Assembly: GCF_029263155.1 (NCBI RefSeq)
Contig: NZ_JAJCYB010000099.1
Span: forward strand, 91,150 to 155,149
Direction: 5' to 3'
DNA length: 64,000 nucleotides
Origin: Pseudonocardia sp.
Lineage (GTDB): Bacteria; Actinomycetota; Actinomycetes; Mycobacteriales; Pseudonocardiaceae
Part shown: positions 51,399 through 59,439 of the stretch, piece after piece
Layout of the letters: every line of letters starts with the position of its first letter
Numbering within the stretch: position 1 is the stretch's first letter
Position numbers and translations under genes: made by a program
Notes under the pieces: model-generated
What the model was told of the DNA's origin: nothing
What the model saw: only the letters and a program-made list of their open reading frames with translations
Databases searched by the model: none

Positions 51399-52220
51399 TC
51401 AGCGGTCCGGGGTCGGCCGGACCGTCGGGGGAGCCGCGAGCACCGCGAGCAGCTCCTCGTGCACCGCGCCGTTCGTGGCCACCACATCGGTGACGTCCGC
51501 GCTCGCCACCCGCACCCCCGCGAGGTTGGTGAGCCGCCCGCCCGCCTCCTCCAGGATCAGCTGGCCGGCACCGATGTCCCACGGCGGCATCGCCCGCTCG
51601 ACGTATCCGGTGAAGTGCCCGGCCGCGATGTGGCTGAGGATCAGCGCGGGTGCCCCGGTGAAGCGCACCCCGCCCGCCGCGTTCATGAGCTGCTCGAACA
51701 TCGCCGCGAACTGCGCGATCCGGCCCGGGTCCGAGGTCTGGATCTGGCTGACGACCACCGCGGCGTCCAGCGCGCCGGTCGTGGCCACCCGCAGCGGGAC
51801 CCCGTTGCCGGTGGCACCCTGCCCGCGCCCGGCCGACCACAGCTCGTCGTGGACCGGGTCGTACACCGCGCCCGCGACCGCATCCGGTCCGCAGCGCAGC
51901 GCCACCGACACGCAGTACCAGGGGATGCCGTGGGTGAAGTTGGACGTGCCGTCGAGGCCGTCGACGTACCAGACGTGCTCGGCGTCGGAACCGGGCTCGG
52001 TGCCCTCCTCCCCGACGATCACGTGCTGCGGGAAGGCCGCGCGCAGCACGGCCACCACCGCGGCCTGCGAGGCGAGATCGGCCGAGGTGGTGACGTCGAC
52101 GCGCGCGTCCTTGAGGGTGACCTCGACGCGGGAGCGGTCGGTGGCGGCCAGCACCGCGCCTCCCGCCCGGGCGGCGTCGGCGGCGGCGGTGCGGGCGGCG
52201 TCCACGAGCGCGCAGGTCAC
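51399..52220 (-). CDS. Inositol monophosphatase family protein
   Basis: A 273-residue Mg2+/Li+-type phosphatase. Motifs are VGEEGTEPG (metal Glu), VWYVDGLDGTSNFTHGIPWYCVSVAL (the usual D-P-I/L-D-G-T metal site, here DGLDGT) and MPPWDIGAGQLILEEAGGRLTNLAG. Substrates for this superfamily include inositol phosphate, histidinol phosphate, PAP and fructose bisphosphate, and cannot be told apart here. GTG 52220 with AGGG upstream is preferred; GTG 52244 would add eight residues. It is read toward ppc. Confidence 0.88.
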   Translation of the reverse strand: MTCALVDAARTAAADAARAGGAVLAATDRSRVEVTLKDARVDVTTSADLASQAAVVAVLRAAFPQHVIVGEEGTEPGSDAEHVWYVDGLDGTSNFTHGIPWYCVSVALRCGPDAVAGAVYDPVHDELWSAGRGQGATGNGVPLRVATTGALDAAVVVSQIQTSDPGRIAQFAAMFEQLMNAAGGVRFTGAPALILSHIAAGHFTGYVERAMPPWDIGAGQLILEEAGGRLTNLAGVRVASADVTDVVATNGAVHEELLAVLAAPPTVRPTPDR

Positions 52221-52287
52221 GTCCGGGACCCTAACCCGGAGCACGGACCGGCCGTGATCGCCGTCGGCCGGCCCCGGCTCGGGCGGA

Positions 52288-52863
52288 TCAGCCCGCGGGA
52301 GACGCCAGGTCGGTGAGCGCGGCCAGCGCCATCCGCCGCAGCAGCGCGGCGGCCTCGGTGCCGCGACCGGCGTGCGGGGTGGAGTTGAGCAGGCCGAACG
52401 CGCCGTGGGCGGCCACCCGGGCGGCGTCGGCGCTGAGCCCGGGGTGGATCCGGCACAGGGTGTCCACCCAGATCTCGAGGTAGGTGCGCTGCAGCCGGCG
52501 CACGCGGCGCCGACCTGCGGGCGGGAGGTTGGCGAGGTCGCGGTCCTGCACCACGATCAGCTCCGGCTCGCGCAGCGCGAAGGCCGCCTGGAAGTCGACG
52601 AGCGCGGCGAGCACCTCGTGCGGGTCGTCGGAGGCGGCGGCCCGCTCCTGCCCCCCGGCGAGCAGGTGCTCGGAGATCCCGACCAGCAGCTCCGCGAGCA
52701 GTGCCTCCTTGCCCGGGAAGTGCCGGTACAGGGCCGGGCCGCTCACCCCCACCGCGGCGCCGAGGTCGGCGATGGTCACGCCGTGGAACCCGTGGCGGGC
52801 GAAGAGCTGCGCGGCGACGGCGAGGATCTGCTCGCGCCGCGTCCGTACCTCGGTCGCCACCAT
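52288..52863 (-). CDS. TetR family regulator, divergent from accD1
   Basis: The 191-residue TetR protein has its helix-turn-helix at about residues 8-55 (REQILAVAAQLFARHGFHGVTIADLGAAVGVSGPALYRHFPGKEALL). The rest forms the ligand domain (ALREPELIVVQDRDLANLPPAGRRRVRRLQRTYLEIW). In mycobacteria a TetR gene (Rv2506) also accompanies the accD1-accA1 branched-chain catabolic genes. ATG 52863. It probably represses the divergent carboxylase operon by binding the palindromic DNA between them (inference). Confidence 0.9.
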   Translation of the reverse strand: MVATEVRTRREQILAVAAQLFARHGFHGVTIADLGAAVGVSGPALYRHFPGKEALLAELLVGISEHLLAGGQERAAASDDPHEVLAALVDFQAAFALREPELIVVQDRDLANLPPAGRRRVRRLQRTYLEIWVDTLCRIHPGLSADAARVAAHGAFGLLNSTPHAGRGTEAAALLRRMALAALTDLASPAG

Positions 52864-52926
52864 CGGTCGACCATACAGGTGAACGGTCGCTAACCGGCTG
52901 AGCTGCGCACCACACTGGCGCCCGAC

Positions 52927-52942
52927 GTTAATGAACGTTAAC
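52927..52942. promoter_or_regulatory. Candidate TetR operator before accD1
   Basis: GTTAATGAACGTTAAC has perfect 5-bp arms (GTTAA/TTAAC) and one inner matching pair, in an AT-rich patch nine bases before the accD1 start. A looser GGTGAACGGTCGCTAACC dyad lies at 52878-52895, close to the regulator start. Two sites would allow control in both directions. Confidence 0.5.
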
Positions 52943-52951
52943 CTGCGGGCC

Positions 52952-54523
52952 ATGGGCACCGCACTGGAAACCGCGTCGACGGCCGGCGGGCCGGCCACCG
53001 GGCACCGCGCTCTCGTCACCGACCTGCGCGCACAGCTCGCCACCGCCCGCCTCGGCGGGTCGGAGCGCGCGCGGGCGCGGCACGTCGAGCGGGGGAAGCT
53101 GCTGCCGCGCGACCGCGTCGACTCCCTCGTCGACCCCTCCTCGCCGTTCCTGGAACTGTCCCCGCTCGCCGCCCACGGGATGTACGACGGCGACGCCCCC
53201 GGCGCCGGGGTGATCACCGGCGTGGGCCGGGTGGCCGGGCGCGAGTGCGTGATCGTCGCCAACGACGCCACCGTCAAGGGCGGCACGTACTTCCCCGTGA
53301 CGGTGAAGAAGCACCTGCGGGCCCAGGAGGTGGCGCTGCACAACCGGTTGCCCTGCATCTACCTCGTCGACTCCGGCGGCGCGTACCTGCCCGAGCAGGA
53401 CGACGTGTTCCCCGACCGCGAGCACTTCGGCCGGATCTTCTACAACCAGGCGCAGATGTCGGGCCTGGGCATCCCGCAGATCGCCGCGGTGCTCGGCTCG
53501 TGCACCGCGGGCGGTGCGTACGTGCCCGCGATGAGCGACGAGGCGGTCATCGTGCGCAACCAGGGCACGATCTTCCTCGGCGGGCCGCCGCTGGTGAAGG
53601 CCGCGACCGGGGAGGTCGTCACCGCCGAGGAGCTGGGCGGCGGGGACCTGCACTCGAAGACCTCCGGCGTCACCGATCACCTCGCCAACGACGACGCGCA
53701 CGCCCTGTCGATCGTGCGCTCCATCGTCGGCACGCTGGGCCCGCGCGCGCCACGGCCGTGGGAGGTCCTGCCCACCGAGGAGCCCGTCGCCGACCCGGCC
53801 GAGCTCTACCACGTTGTACCGACGGACTCCCGCACCCCCTACGACGTGCGCGAGGTGATCACCCGTGTCGTCGACGGCTCCCGGTTCCACGAGTTCAAGG
53901 CCGAGTACGGCACCACCCTGGTCACCGGTTTCGCGCGGATCCACGGCCACCCGGTCGGGATCGTCGCGAACAACGGGATCCTGTTCTCCGAGTCCGCCCT
54001 CAAGGGCGCGCACTTCGTCGAGCTGTGCGACCAGCGCGGCATCCCGCTGGTGTTCCTGCAGAACATCTCCGGGTTCATGGTCGGGCGCGAGTACGAGGCG
54101 GGCGGCATCGCGAAGAACGGCGCCAAGATGGTGACGGCGGTGGCCTCCACCCGCGTCCCGAAGCTCACCGTGATCATCGGCGGGTCGTTCGGCGCAGGCA
54201 ACTACTCCATGTGCGGCCGGGCGTACTCGCCCCGGTTCCTGTTCATGTGGCCCAACGCCCGGATCTCGGTCATGGGCGGCGAGCAGGCCGCGCTCGTGCT
54301 CGACGCGGTGCGCTCGCCGAAGGACCCGGAGCCGTCCGAGGCGTTCAAGGACCGCATCCGCGCCCAGTACGAGCACCAGGGCCACCCGTACTACTCGACC
54401 GCCCGGCTCTGGGACGACGGTGTGATCGACCCGATGGACACCCGCACGGTGCTGGGCCTGTCCCTGAGCGCCGCCGCGAACGCCCCGCTGGAGGCGCCGC
54501 ACTTCGGCGTCTTCCGGATGTGA
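52952..54523 (+). CDS. accD1: Acyl-CoA carboxylase beta subunit (AccD1, methylcrotonyl-CoA carboxylase type)
   Basis: The 523-residue carboxyltransferase resembles M. tuberculosis AccD1 (Rv2502c), the beta subunit of 3-methylcrotonyl-CoA carboxylase. It has the crotonase-fold halves: [61 protein letters not shown] (about 138-198) and [31 protein letters not shown] with [38 protein letters not shown] (about 365-450). ATG 52952 is preferred; an in-frame ATG at 52931 lies within the palindrome. First gene of an accD1-accA1-acyl-CoA dehydrogenase set for leucine/isovalerate breakdown. Confidence 0.94.
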   Translation: MGTALETASTAGGPATGHRALVTDLRAQLATARLGGSERARARHVERGKLLPRDRVDSLVDPSSPFLELSPLAAHGMYDGDAPGAGVITGVGRVAGRECVIVANDATVKGGTYFPVTVKKHLRAQEVALHNRLPCIYLVDSGGAYLPEQDDVFPDREHFGRIFYNQAQMSGLGIPQIAAVLGSCTAGGAYVPAMSDEAVIVRNQGTIFLGGPPLVKAATGEVVTAEELGGGDLHSKTSGVTDHLANDDAHALSIVRSIVGTLGPRAPRPWEVLPTEEPVADPAELYHVVPTDSRTPYDVREVITRVVDGSRFHEFKAEYGTTLVTGFARIHGHPVGIVANNGILFSESALKGAHFVELCDQRGIPLVFLQNISGFMVGREYEAGGIAKNGAKMVTAVASTRVPKLTVIIGGSFGAGNYSMCGRAYSPRFLFMWPNARISVMGGEQAALVLDAVRSPKDPEPSEAFKDRIRAQYEHQGHPYYSTARLWDDGVIDPMDTRTVLGLSLSAAANAPLEAPHFGVFRM

Positions 54524-54556
54524 CCGCCGTGCCCGCCCCCGGCCCGGCCGCCCCGC

Positions 54557-54614
54557 GATCACGGTCAGACGGTCGCCGGTGGATCTCCGCGCACGACCGT
54601 CTCGCCTCGGTCAC
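54557..54614. repeat. TGATCAAGG-family dyad, copy C
   Basis: GATCACGGTCAGACGGTCG (from 54557) and CGACCGTCTCGCCTCGGTCA (54595-54614) form an imperfect stem around GGTGGATCTCCGCG. It follows the accD1 stop by 34 bp and is 45 bp from a second copy. The family loop motif GGATCTC is present. Confidence 0.65.
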
Positions 54615-54659
54615 CGCCCGTACGACCGCACCTCTCGCCGCTGACCGGTCCAGCCCGAC

Positions 54660-54716
54660 GATCAAGGGCAGATGGTCGTCTGTGGATCTCTGCGGACCGC
54701 CATCTGTCCTTGATCA
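54660..54716. repeat. TGATCAAGG-family dyad, copy D
   Basis: GATCAAGGGCAGATGG (54660-54675) pairs with CCATCTGTCCTTGATC (54700-54715) at 15 of 16 positions, with GTGGATCTC in the loop. With copy C it occupies the 252-bp gap between accD1 and accA1, inside what should be one operon. Transcription must pass through it or restart after it. Confidence 0.8.
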
Positions 54717-54775
54717 CCGCGGTTCGTCCGGACGCAGCAGCTCGTCCGACCACACCAGCCCGCTGGGAGATGCCC

Positions 54776-56809
54776 GTGTTTGACACCGTGCTCGTCGCCA
54801 ACCGCGGGGAGATCGCCGTCCGCGTGATCCGGACGCTGCGGACGCTCGGCGTGCGGTCCGTGGCGGTGTACTCCGACGCCGACGCCGGCGCGCCCCACGT
54901 CACCGCGGCCGACGTGGCCGTGCGGATCGGTCCGGCCGCGGCGGCGCAGAGCTACCTGTCGATCCCGGCCGTGATCGAGGCCGCGCGGGCCGCGGGGGCG
55001 CAGGCGATCCACCCCGGCTACGGGTTCCTGTCCGAGAACACCGCGTTCGCCGCCGCCTGCGAGGAGGCGGGGATCGTGTTCGTCGGGCCGCCCGCGTCGG
55101 CGATCGAGGCGATGGGCGACAAGATCCGTGCCAAGCAGACCGTCGCGAAGGCCGGCGTCCCGGTCGTGCCCGGCTCGGACGGCGCCGGGCTCGACGACGC
55201 CGCACTCGCGCTCGCCGTCGAGCAGGTCGGCTACCCGGTGCTGCTCAAGCCCAGCGCGGGCGGGGGCGGCAAGGGCATGCACGAGGTGCACCGCGCCGAG
55301 GACCTCGAGCACGCGATCGCCGCCGCCCGGCGCGAGGCACGCGGCTCGTTCGGCGACGACACGCTGCTGGTGGAGCGGCTGGTCACCACGCCGCGCCACA
55401 TCGAGATCCAGGTGCTGGCCGACACCCACGGCAACGTGGTGCACCTCGGCGAGCGGGAGTGCAGCCTGCAACGGCGGCACCAGAAGATCGTCGAGGAGGC
55501 CCCCTCCGCCCTGCTCACCGACGCGCAGCGCGAGGCGATGGGGGCCGCGGCCGTCGAGGCGGCGCGCGCGGTCGGCTACGCCGGCGCCGGCACCGTCGAG
55601 TTCATCGTCGGCGCCGACGCACCGGACGAGTTCTTCTTCATGGAGATGAACACCCGGCTGCAGGTGGAGCACCCCGTCACCGAGGAGGTGTACGGCGTCG
55701 ACCTCGTGGAGTGCCAGCTGCGCGTCGCCGCGGGGGAGAGCGCGCCGTGGCCGGAGCGCATCGAGCCGCGCGGGCACGCGATCGAGGTGCGGATCTACGC
55801 CGAGGACCCCGCGTCCGGCTTCCTGCCCACCGGTGGCAACGTCCTGGCCTGCGAGTTCCCCGAGGGGGTGCGCGTCGACTCCGGCATCGCCGAGGGCGGC
55901 ACGGTCGGCAGCGACTACGACCCCATGCTCGCCAAGATCATCGCCCACGGTGCGGACCGGCCCGAGGCCCTCCGTCGCCTCGACGCGGCACTGCGCGGCA
56001 CCGTCCTGCTCGGGCTGGGCACCAACATCGGCTTCCTGCGCGCCCTGCTCCGCGACGACGACGTGCGCGCCGGGCGGCTCGACACCGGGCTCGTCGGCCG
56101 CCGCGTCGACGCGTGGGTGGCCGCAGGCCCCGACGCGGCGCCCGCGGGCACGGACACGGGGCTTCCCGAGGACGTCCTCGCCGCGGCCGCCGCCCACGCC
56201 CTGCTGCACCTGGAGCCGGCCGGTGGCGTCGTCGACCCGTTCGACGTGCCCGGCGGCTGGCGGATCGGCGAGCCCGCGTGGACGACATGGCGGATGGTGG
56301 TGTCCGGACACGACCCGGTGCACGTGCGGATCCGCGGCCGGGCGTCCGCAGCCGAGGTCGTCGTCGGCGACGGCGAGCCGCGGCCGGTCTCGGCCCGCAC
56401 CCAGACCCCGACTCGCGCGCACGCAGACCCCGACTCGCGGGTGCTGGGGGTGACCTACCGCGGCGTGAGCCGGAGCTACCGATGCGCCCAGGACGGCGAC
56501 ACGCTCTGGATCGGCCGCGACGGGTTCGCGTGGGGCGTGCGCGAGCAGGCACCCCTGGAGGCCGCCGCCGCCGACGCCGGGGCGGGCGGGCCGGTGCTGT
56601 CGCCGATGCCCGGCACCGTCACCGTCGTCGAGGTCACCGAGGGCCAGCGGGTGGCCGCGGGCGACCGGCTGGTCGTCGTCGAGGCCATGAAGATGGAGCA
56701 CGTGCTCACCGCACCGGTCGACGGGGTCGTCCGGGAACTGCGCGCCCGTGCGGGCGCCACCGTCGCGCGCGACGCCGCGCTCCTGATCGTCGAACCGGAA
56801 GGGGAGTGA
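54776..56809 (+). CDS. accA1: Acyl-CoA carboxylase alpha subunit (AccA1, biotin carboxylase/BCCP)
   Basis: The 677-residue protein joins a biotin carboxylase (about 1-450; [73 protein letters not shown]), a middle beta-rich part and a C-terminal biotin carrier domain with the biotinylated Lys in VEAMKMEH (about 637). It matches mycobacterial AccA1 (Rv2501c). GTG 54776 is chosen because GGGAG lies six bases upstream and Rv2501c begins at the same point; ATG 54770 is two codons earlier. A 21-bp direct repeat (56397-56439) inserts extra residues before the BCCP domain. One base separates its stop from the next gene. Confidence 0.95.
   Translation: MFDTVLVANRGEIAVRVIRTLRTLGVRSVAVYSDADAGAPHVTAADVAVRIGPAAAAQSYLSIPAVIEAARAAGAQAIHPGYGFLSENTAFAAACEEAGIVFVGPPASAIEAMGDKIRAKQTVAKAGVPVVPGSDGAGLDDAALALAVEQVGYPVLLKPSAGGGGKGMHEVHRAEDLEHAIAAARREARGSFGDDTLLVERLVTTPRHIEIQVLADTHGNVVHLGERECSLQRRHQKIVEEAPSALLTDAQREAMGAAAVEAARAVGYAGAGTVEFIVGADAPDEFFFMEMNTRLQVEHPVTEEVYGVDLVECQLRVAAGESAPWPERIEPRGHAIEVRIYAEDPASGFLPTGGNVLACEFPEGVRVDSGIAEGGTVGSDYDPMLAKIIAHGADRPEALRRLDAALRGTVLLGLGTNIGFLRALLRDDDVRAGRLDTGLVGRRVDAWVAAGPDAAPAGTDTGLPEDVLAAAAAHALLHLEPAGGVVDPFDVPGGWRIGEPAWTTWRMVVSGHDPVHVRIRGRASAAEVVVGDGEPRPVSARTQTPTRAHADPDSRVLGVTYRGVSRSYRCAQDGDTLWIGRDGFAWGVREQAPLEAAAADAGAGGPVLSPMPGTVTVVEVTEGQRVAAGDRLVVVEAMKMEHVLTAPVDGVVRELRARAGATVARDAALLIVEPEGE
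56397..56439 (+). repeat. 21-bp direct repeat inside accA1
   Basis: GCACCCAGACCCCGACTCGCG (56397-56417) and the copy at 56419-56439 differ at one base and are offset by 22 bp, so they are read in different frames (ARTQTPTRA then HADPDSR). The stretch lies in the variable region ahead of the biotin carrier domain. It looks like a noncoding-type repeat tolerated in a surface loop. Confidence 0.8.
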
Positions 56810-56810
56810 C

Positions 56811-57959
56811 ATGGATCTTGCACTGAGCGAGGAGCACGAGGCGCTGCGCGCCACCGTGGAGGACTTCGCGCGCAAGGAGGTCGCCCCCGTCATCGGGGAC
56901 CTCTACGAGCGCGAGCAGTTCCCCTACGACATCGTCGCCAAGATGGGGGCGATGGGCCTGTTCGGCCTGCCCGTCTCCGAGTCCTACGGCGGCATGGGCG
57001 GGGACTACTTCGCGCTGTGTCTGGCGCTGGAGGAGCTCGCCCGCGTCGACTCCTCGGTGGCGATCACGCTGGAGGCCGGGGTCTCGCTGGGCGCGATGCC
57101 GATCTACCGCTTCGGCACCGACGAGCAGAAGCGGGAGTGGCTCCCCGCGCTGGCCGCGGGGGAGAAGCTCGGCGCGTTCGGGCTGACCGAGCCCGGCGGC
57201 GGCTCCGACGCGGGCGCCACCCGCACCACCGCGACGCTCGACGGCGACGAGTGGGTGATCAACGGATCGAAGGCGTTCATCACGAACTCCGGCACCGACA
57301 TCACCTCGGTCGTGACCGTCACCGCCATCACCGGCGACGCCGGCGGCGGGAAGAAGGAGATCTCGGCGATCATGGTGCCGGCCGGCACGCCCGGGTTCCG
57401 GGTGGCGAAGCCGTACTCGAAGGTCGGCTGGTGCGCCTCCGACACGCGCGAGCTGTTCTTCGACGACGTGCGCGTGCCCGCCGCGAACCTCGTCGGCGAG
57501 CGCGGTCGCGGCTACGCGCAGTTCCTCTCGATCCTCGACGAGGGCCGGGTCGCGATCGCGGCGCTGTCGGTCGGGCTGGCCCAGGGCTGCGTCGACGAGT
57601 GCGTGCGCTACGCCCACGAGCGTGAGGCGTTCGGCCACACCATCGGCACGTACCAGGCGATCCAGTTCATGATCGCCGACATGGAGGTCCGGGCGCACAC
57701 CGCGCGGCTGGCCTACTACGCGGCCGCGGCGAAGATGCTCGCCGGCACGCCGTTCAAGAAGGAGGCGGCCATCGCGAAGCTGGTGTCGTCGAACGCGGCG
57801 ATGGACAACGCCCGCGCCGCCACCCAGGTCTTCGGCGGCTACGGCTTCATGAACGAGTACCCGGTCGGGCGGTTCTACCGCGACGCGAAGATCCTGGAGA
57901 TCGGCGAGGGCACCTCCGAGGTGCAGCGCATGCTGATCGCGCGCCAGCTCGGGCTGTAG
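56811..57959 (+). CDS. Acyl-CoA dehydrogenase (FadE19/isovaleryl- or short-chain type)
   Basis: The 382-residue flavoenzyme has the complete acyl-CoA dehydrogenase layout: LGAFGLTEPGGGSDAGATRTTATLDGDEWVINGSKAFITNSG (about 120-160), MVPAGTPGFRVAKPYSKVGWCASDTRELFFDDVRVP (about 185-220), DEGRVAIAALSVGLAQGC and the C-terminal TQVFGGYGFMNEYPVGRFYRDAKILEIGEGTSEVQRMLIARQL, which includes the candidate catalytic Glu near 363. In an operon with accD1-accA1 it is likely to feed the carboxylase, as isovaleryl-CoA dehydrogenase feeds methylcrotonyl-CoA carboxylase. Mycobacterial FadE19 has the same neighbours. Confidence 0.93.
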   Translation: MDLALSEEHEALRATVEDFARKEVAPVIGDLYEREQFPYDIVAKMGAMGLFGLPVSESYGGMGGDYFALCLALEELARVDSSVAITLEAGVSLGAMPIYRFGTDEQKREWLPALAAGEKLGAFGLTEPGGGSDAGATRTTATLDGDEWVINGSKAFITNSGTDITSVVTVTAITGDAGGGKKEISAIMVPAGTPGFRVAKPYSKVGWCASDTRELFFDDVRVPAANLVGERGRGYAQFLSILDEGRVAIAALSVGLAQGCVDECVRYAHEREAFGHTIGTYQAIQFMIADMEVRAHTARLAYYAAAAKMLAGTPFKKEAAIAKLVSSNAAMDNARAATQVFGGYGFMNEYPVGRFYRDAKILEIGEGTSEVQRMLIARQLGL

Positions 57960-58055
57960 CCGCGGACTTCACCGATCTCAAAGCTTCTCACGGACGACAT
58001 CGTGCCGCTCAACCGGTGGAGTGGCGGCAGTCCATGACGTGCGGTGAGGAGAGCC

Positions 58056-59240
58056 ATGACCAGCGTTGCGCGCAGAGGTGCGGTGATCGGGTCGGCGGGT
58101 GTGCTGGCTGCGGGGATGCTGCTGGTGGCCACGCCGGTGGCTCTTGCACAGCTACCGGCGGAGTGCGCAGAGCAGGGCACGGAGGTCGTGTGCACCTACG
58201 ACGACCCGGGGGCTGCGCTGTTCACGGTGCCGGCCGGCGTGGCGGAGGTGCGGGTCTCGGCGTCCGGTGCCGCGGGTGGTGACGTGGTGGGTCAGCCCGG
58301 CGGGTTGGGTGGGTCCGCGACGGCCACGCTGGTCGTGGTGGCGGGCTCGGTGCTGCAGGTGAACGTCGGCGGCCGGGGCGGTGATGCCGGCGGGGACACC
58401 GACAACGCCCGGCCGGGCGGAGCGGGCGGGACCAACGGCGGCGCGCCCGGTGGCGGGGGGACGTTCTCGAGCGACGGGACCGGTGGCGCCGGTGGGGGCG
58501 GTGCGGCCGATGTCCGTGACGGCGCTTTCTCCCTGGACGACCGGCTGCTCGTCGCGGGTGGCGGGGGCGGTGCCGGGCGGCTGATCGGCGGCGCGGGCGG
58601 CGGGCTGGCCGGCGGCGACGGCGGTGGCGGCGCGGGCGGTGGCGGGGGCGGTACCCAGACCGCGGGCGGCGTCGGCGGTGGGGGTCGCACCACCTCGGGC
58701 AATCTCGGGCGACCCGGTACGGAAGGCTTCGGAGGCGCTGGCGGCAGCGGTGGTTCGAGAGACGTCGACGGCGGCGGGGGCGGCGGGGGCGGGTTGTTCG
58801 GCGGGGGCGGCGGGATCAGCGGGGACGGCGGCGGCGGCGGCGGGGGCAGCGGGTTCGGGCCCGCCGGTACGTCGTTCGGCACCGGGGTGCGGGCCGGGGA
58901 CGGGCTGGTGACGATCACCTACACCGCCGGACCGGTCTGCACGATCGACCGGCGCGACGCGGCGTCGCCGCAGCGGATCGTCGGCACCCAGGGAGCGGAC
59001 GTGATCTGCGGGTCGCGGTTCGCGGACGTGATCATCGGTCTGGGCGGCGCCGACGTGCTGCTCGGCGGCGACGGCGACGACGTGATCACCGGCGGGAACG
59101 GTGACGACCGACTCGACGGCGGTGCGGGCGACGACGTGTTGGCCGGCGGAGGCGGCGTGGACCGTCTGGACGGCGGGCCCGGCACCGACGTCTGCGCGGC
59201 CGTGCCCGGCGTGGACCCGGCGCCGGTGAGCTGCCCCTGA
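58056..59240 (+). CDS. Secreted glycine-rich protein with C-terminal RTX-like repeats
   Basis: The 394-residue protein has a Sec signal (SVARRGAVIGSAGVLAAGMLLVATPVALA, cleavage after ALA near residue 31), a short beta-rich segment with two Cys (about 35-95), and a 180-residue glycine-dominated region (about 95-290) similar in composition to PE_PGRS or glycine-rich receptor-bound domains. It ends with four or five RTX-type nonapeptides (GGADVLLGGDGDDVITGGNGDDRLDGGAGDDVLAGG is the core, about 322-360), which bind Ca2+ in other proteins. ATG 58056 follows GAGGAG. It is probably cell-wall or exterior; no type I secretion genes are nearby. Function unknown. Confidence 0.85.
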   Translation: MTSVARRGAVIGSAGVLAAGMLLVATPVALAQLPAECAEQGTEVVCTYDDPGAALFTVPAGVAEVRVSASGAAGGDVVGQPGGLGGSATATLVVVAGSVLQVNVGGRGGDAGGDTDNARPGGAGGTNGGAPGGGGTFSSDGTGGAGGGGAADVRDGAFSLDDRLLVAGGGGGAGRLIGGAGGGLAGGDGGGGAGGGGGGTQTAGGVGGGGRTTSGNLGRPGTEGFGGAGGSGGSRDVDGGGGGGGGLFGGGGGISGDGGGGGGGSGFGPAGTSFGTGVRAGDGLVTITYTAGPVCTIDRRDAASPQRIVGTQGADVICGSRFADVIIGLGGADVLLGGDGDDVITGGNGDDRLDGGAGDDVLAGGGGVDRLDGGPGTDVCAAVPGVDPAPVSCP

Positions 59241-59406
59241 TCGACGCGCCCCGCCGAGCCGGACAGGCTGTACGGGCCCGAGGGCCTGTTGCTGATCGGC
59301 GGGGCAGCCGGGTCCGTGCCGACCGGCACCGTGATACCTCGCCAGGCTCACGTTCGAGGAACCGTCAAACCAGACGTAACGCACCACCACTTCGCAGCGA
59401 GTCCTC

Positions 59407-59424
59407 CCGGAGTACGGACTCCGG
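59407..59424. promoter_or_regulatory. Dyad before the LuxR-family regulator gene
   Basis: CCGGAGT (59407-59413) and ACTCCGG (59418-59424) are perfect 7-bp arms around ACGG. It lies 15 bp before the GTG of the regulator gene and overlaps the purine-rich GGAGAGGG ribosome-binding stretch that follows. It may be an autoregulatory site or a translation-affecting hairpin. Confidence 0.4.
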
Positions 59425-59439
59425 AGAGGGACCGACACC

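Noticed and set aside
47341..51840. Very long open frame (about 1,500 codons) on the minus strand through the ATPase, ppc and phosphatase genes
   Set aside because: It is a frame shadow in high-GC DNA: Arg/Ala/Pro/Gly-rich with no domain, while the true ppc frame carries all enzyme motifs.
52931..52951. ATG 52931 as the accD1 start
   Set aside because: It lies inside the GTTAA/TTAAC palindrome and adds seven residues with no family match; ATG 52952 fits better.
58292..58918. Proline-rich minus-strand frame opposite the glycine-rich gene
   Set aside because: Gly codons (GGN) read as Pro (NCC) on the other strand, so this is an expected mirror of the real gene.
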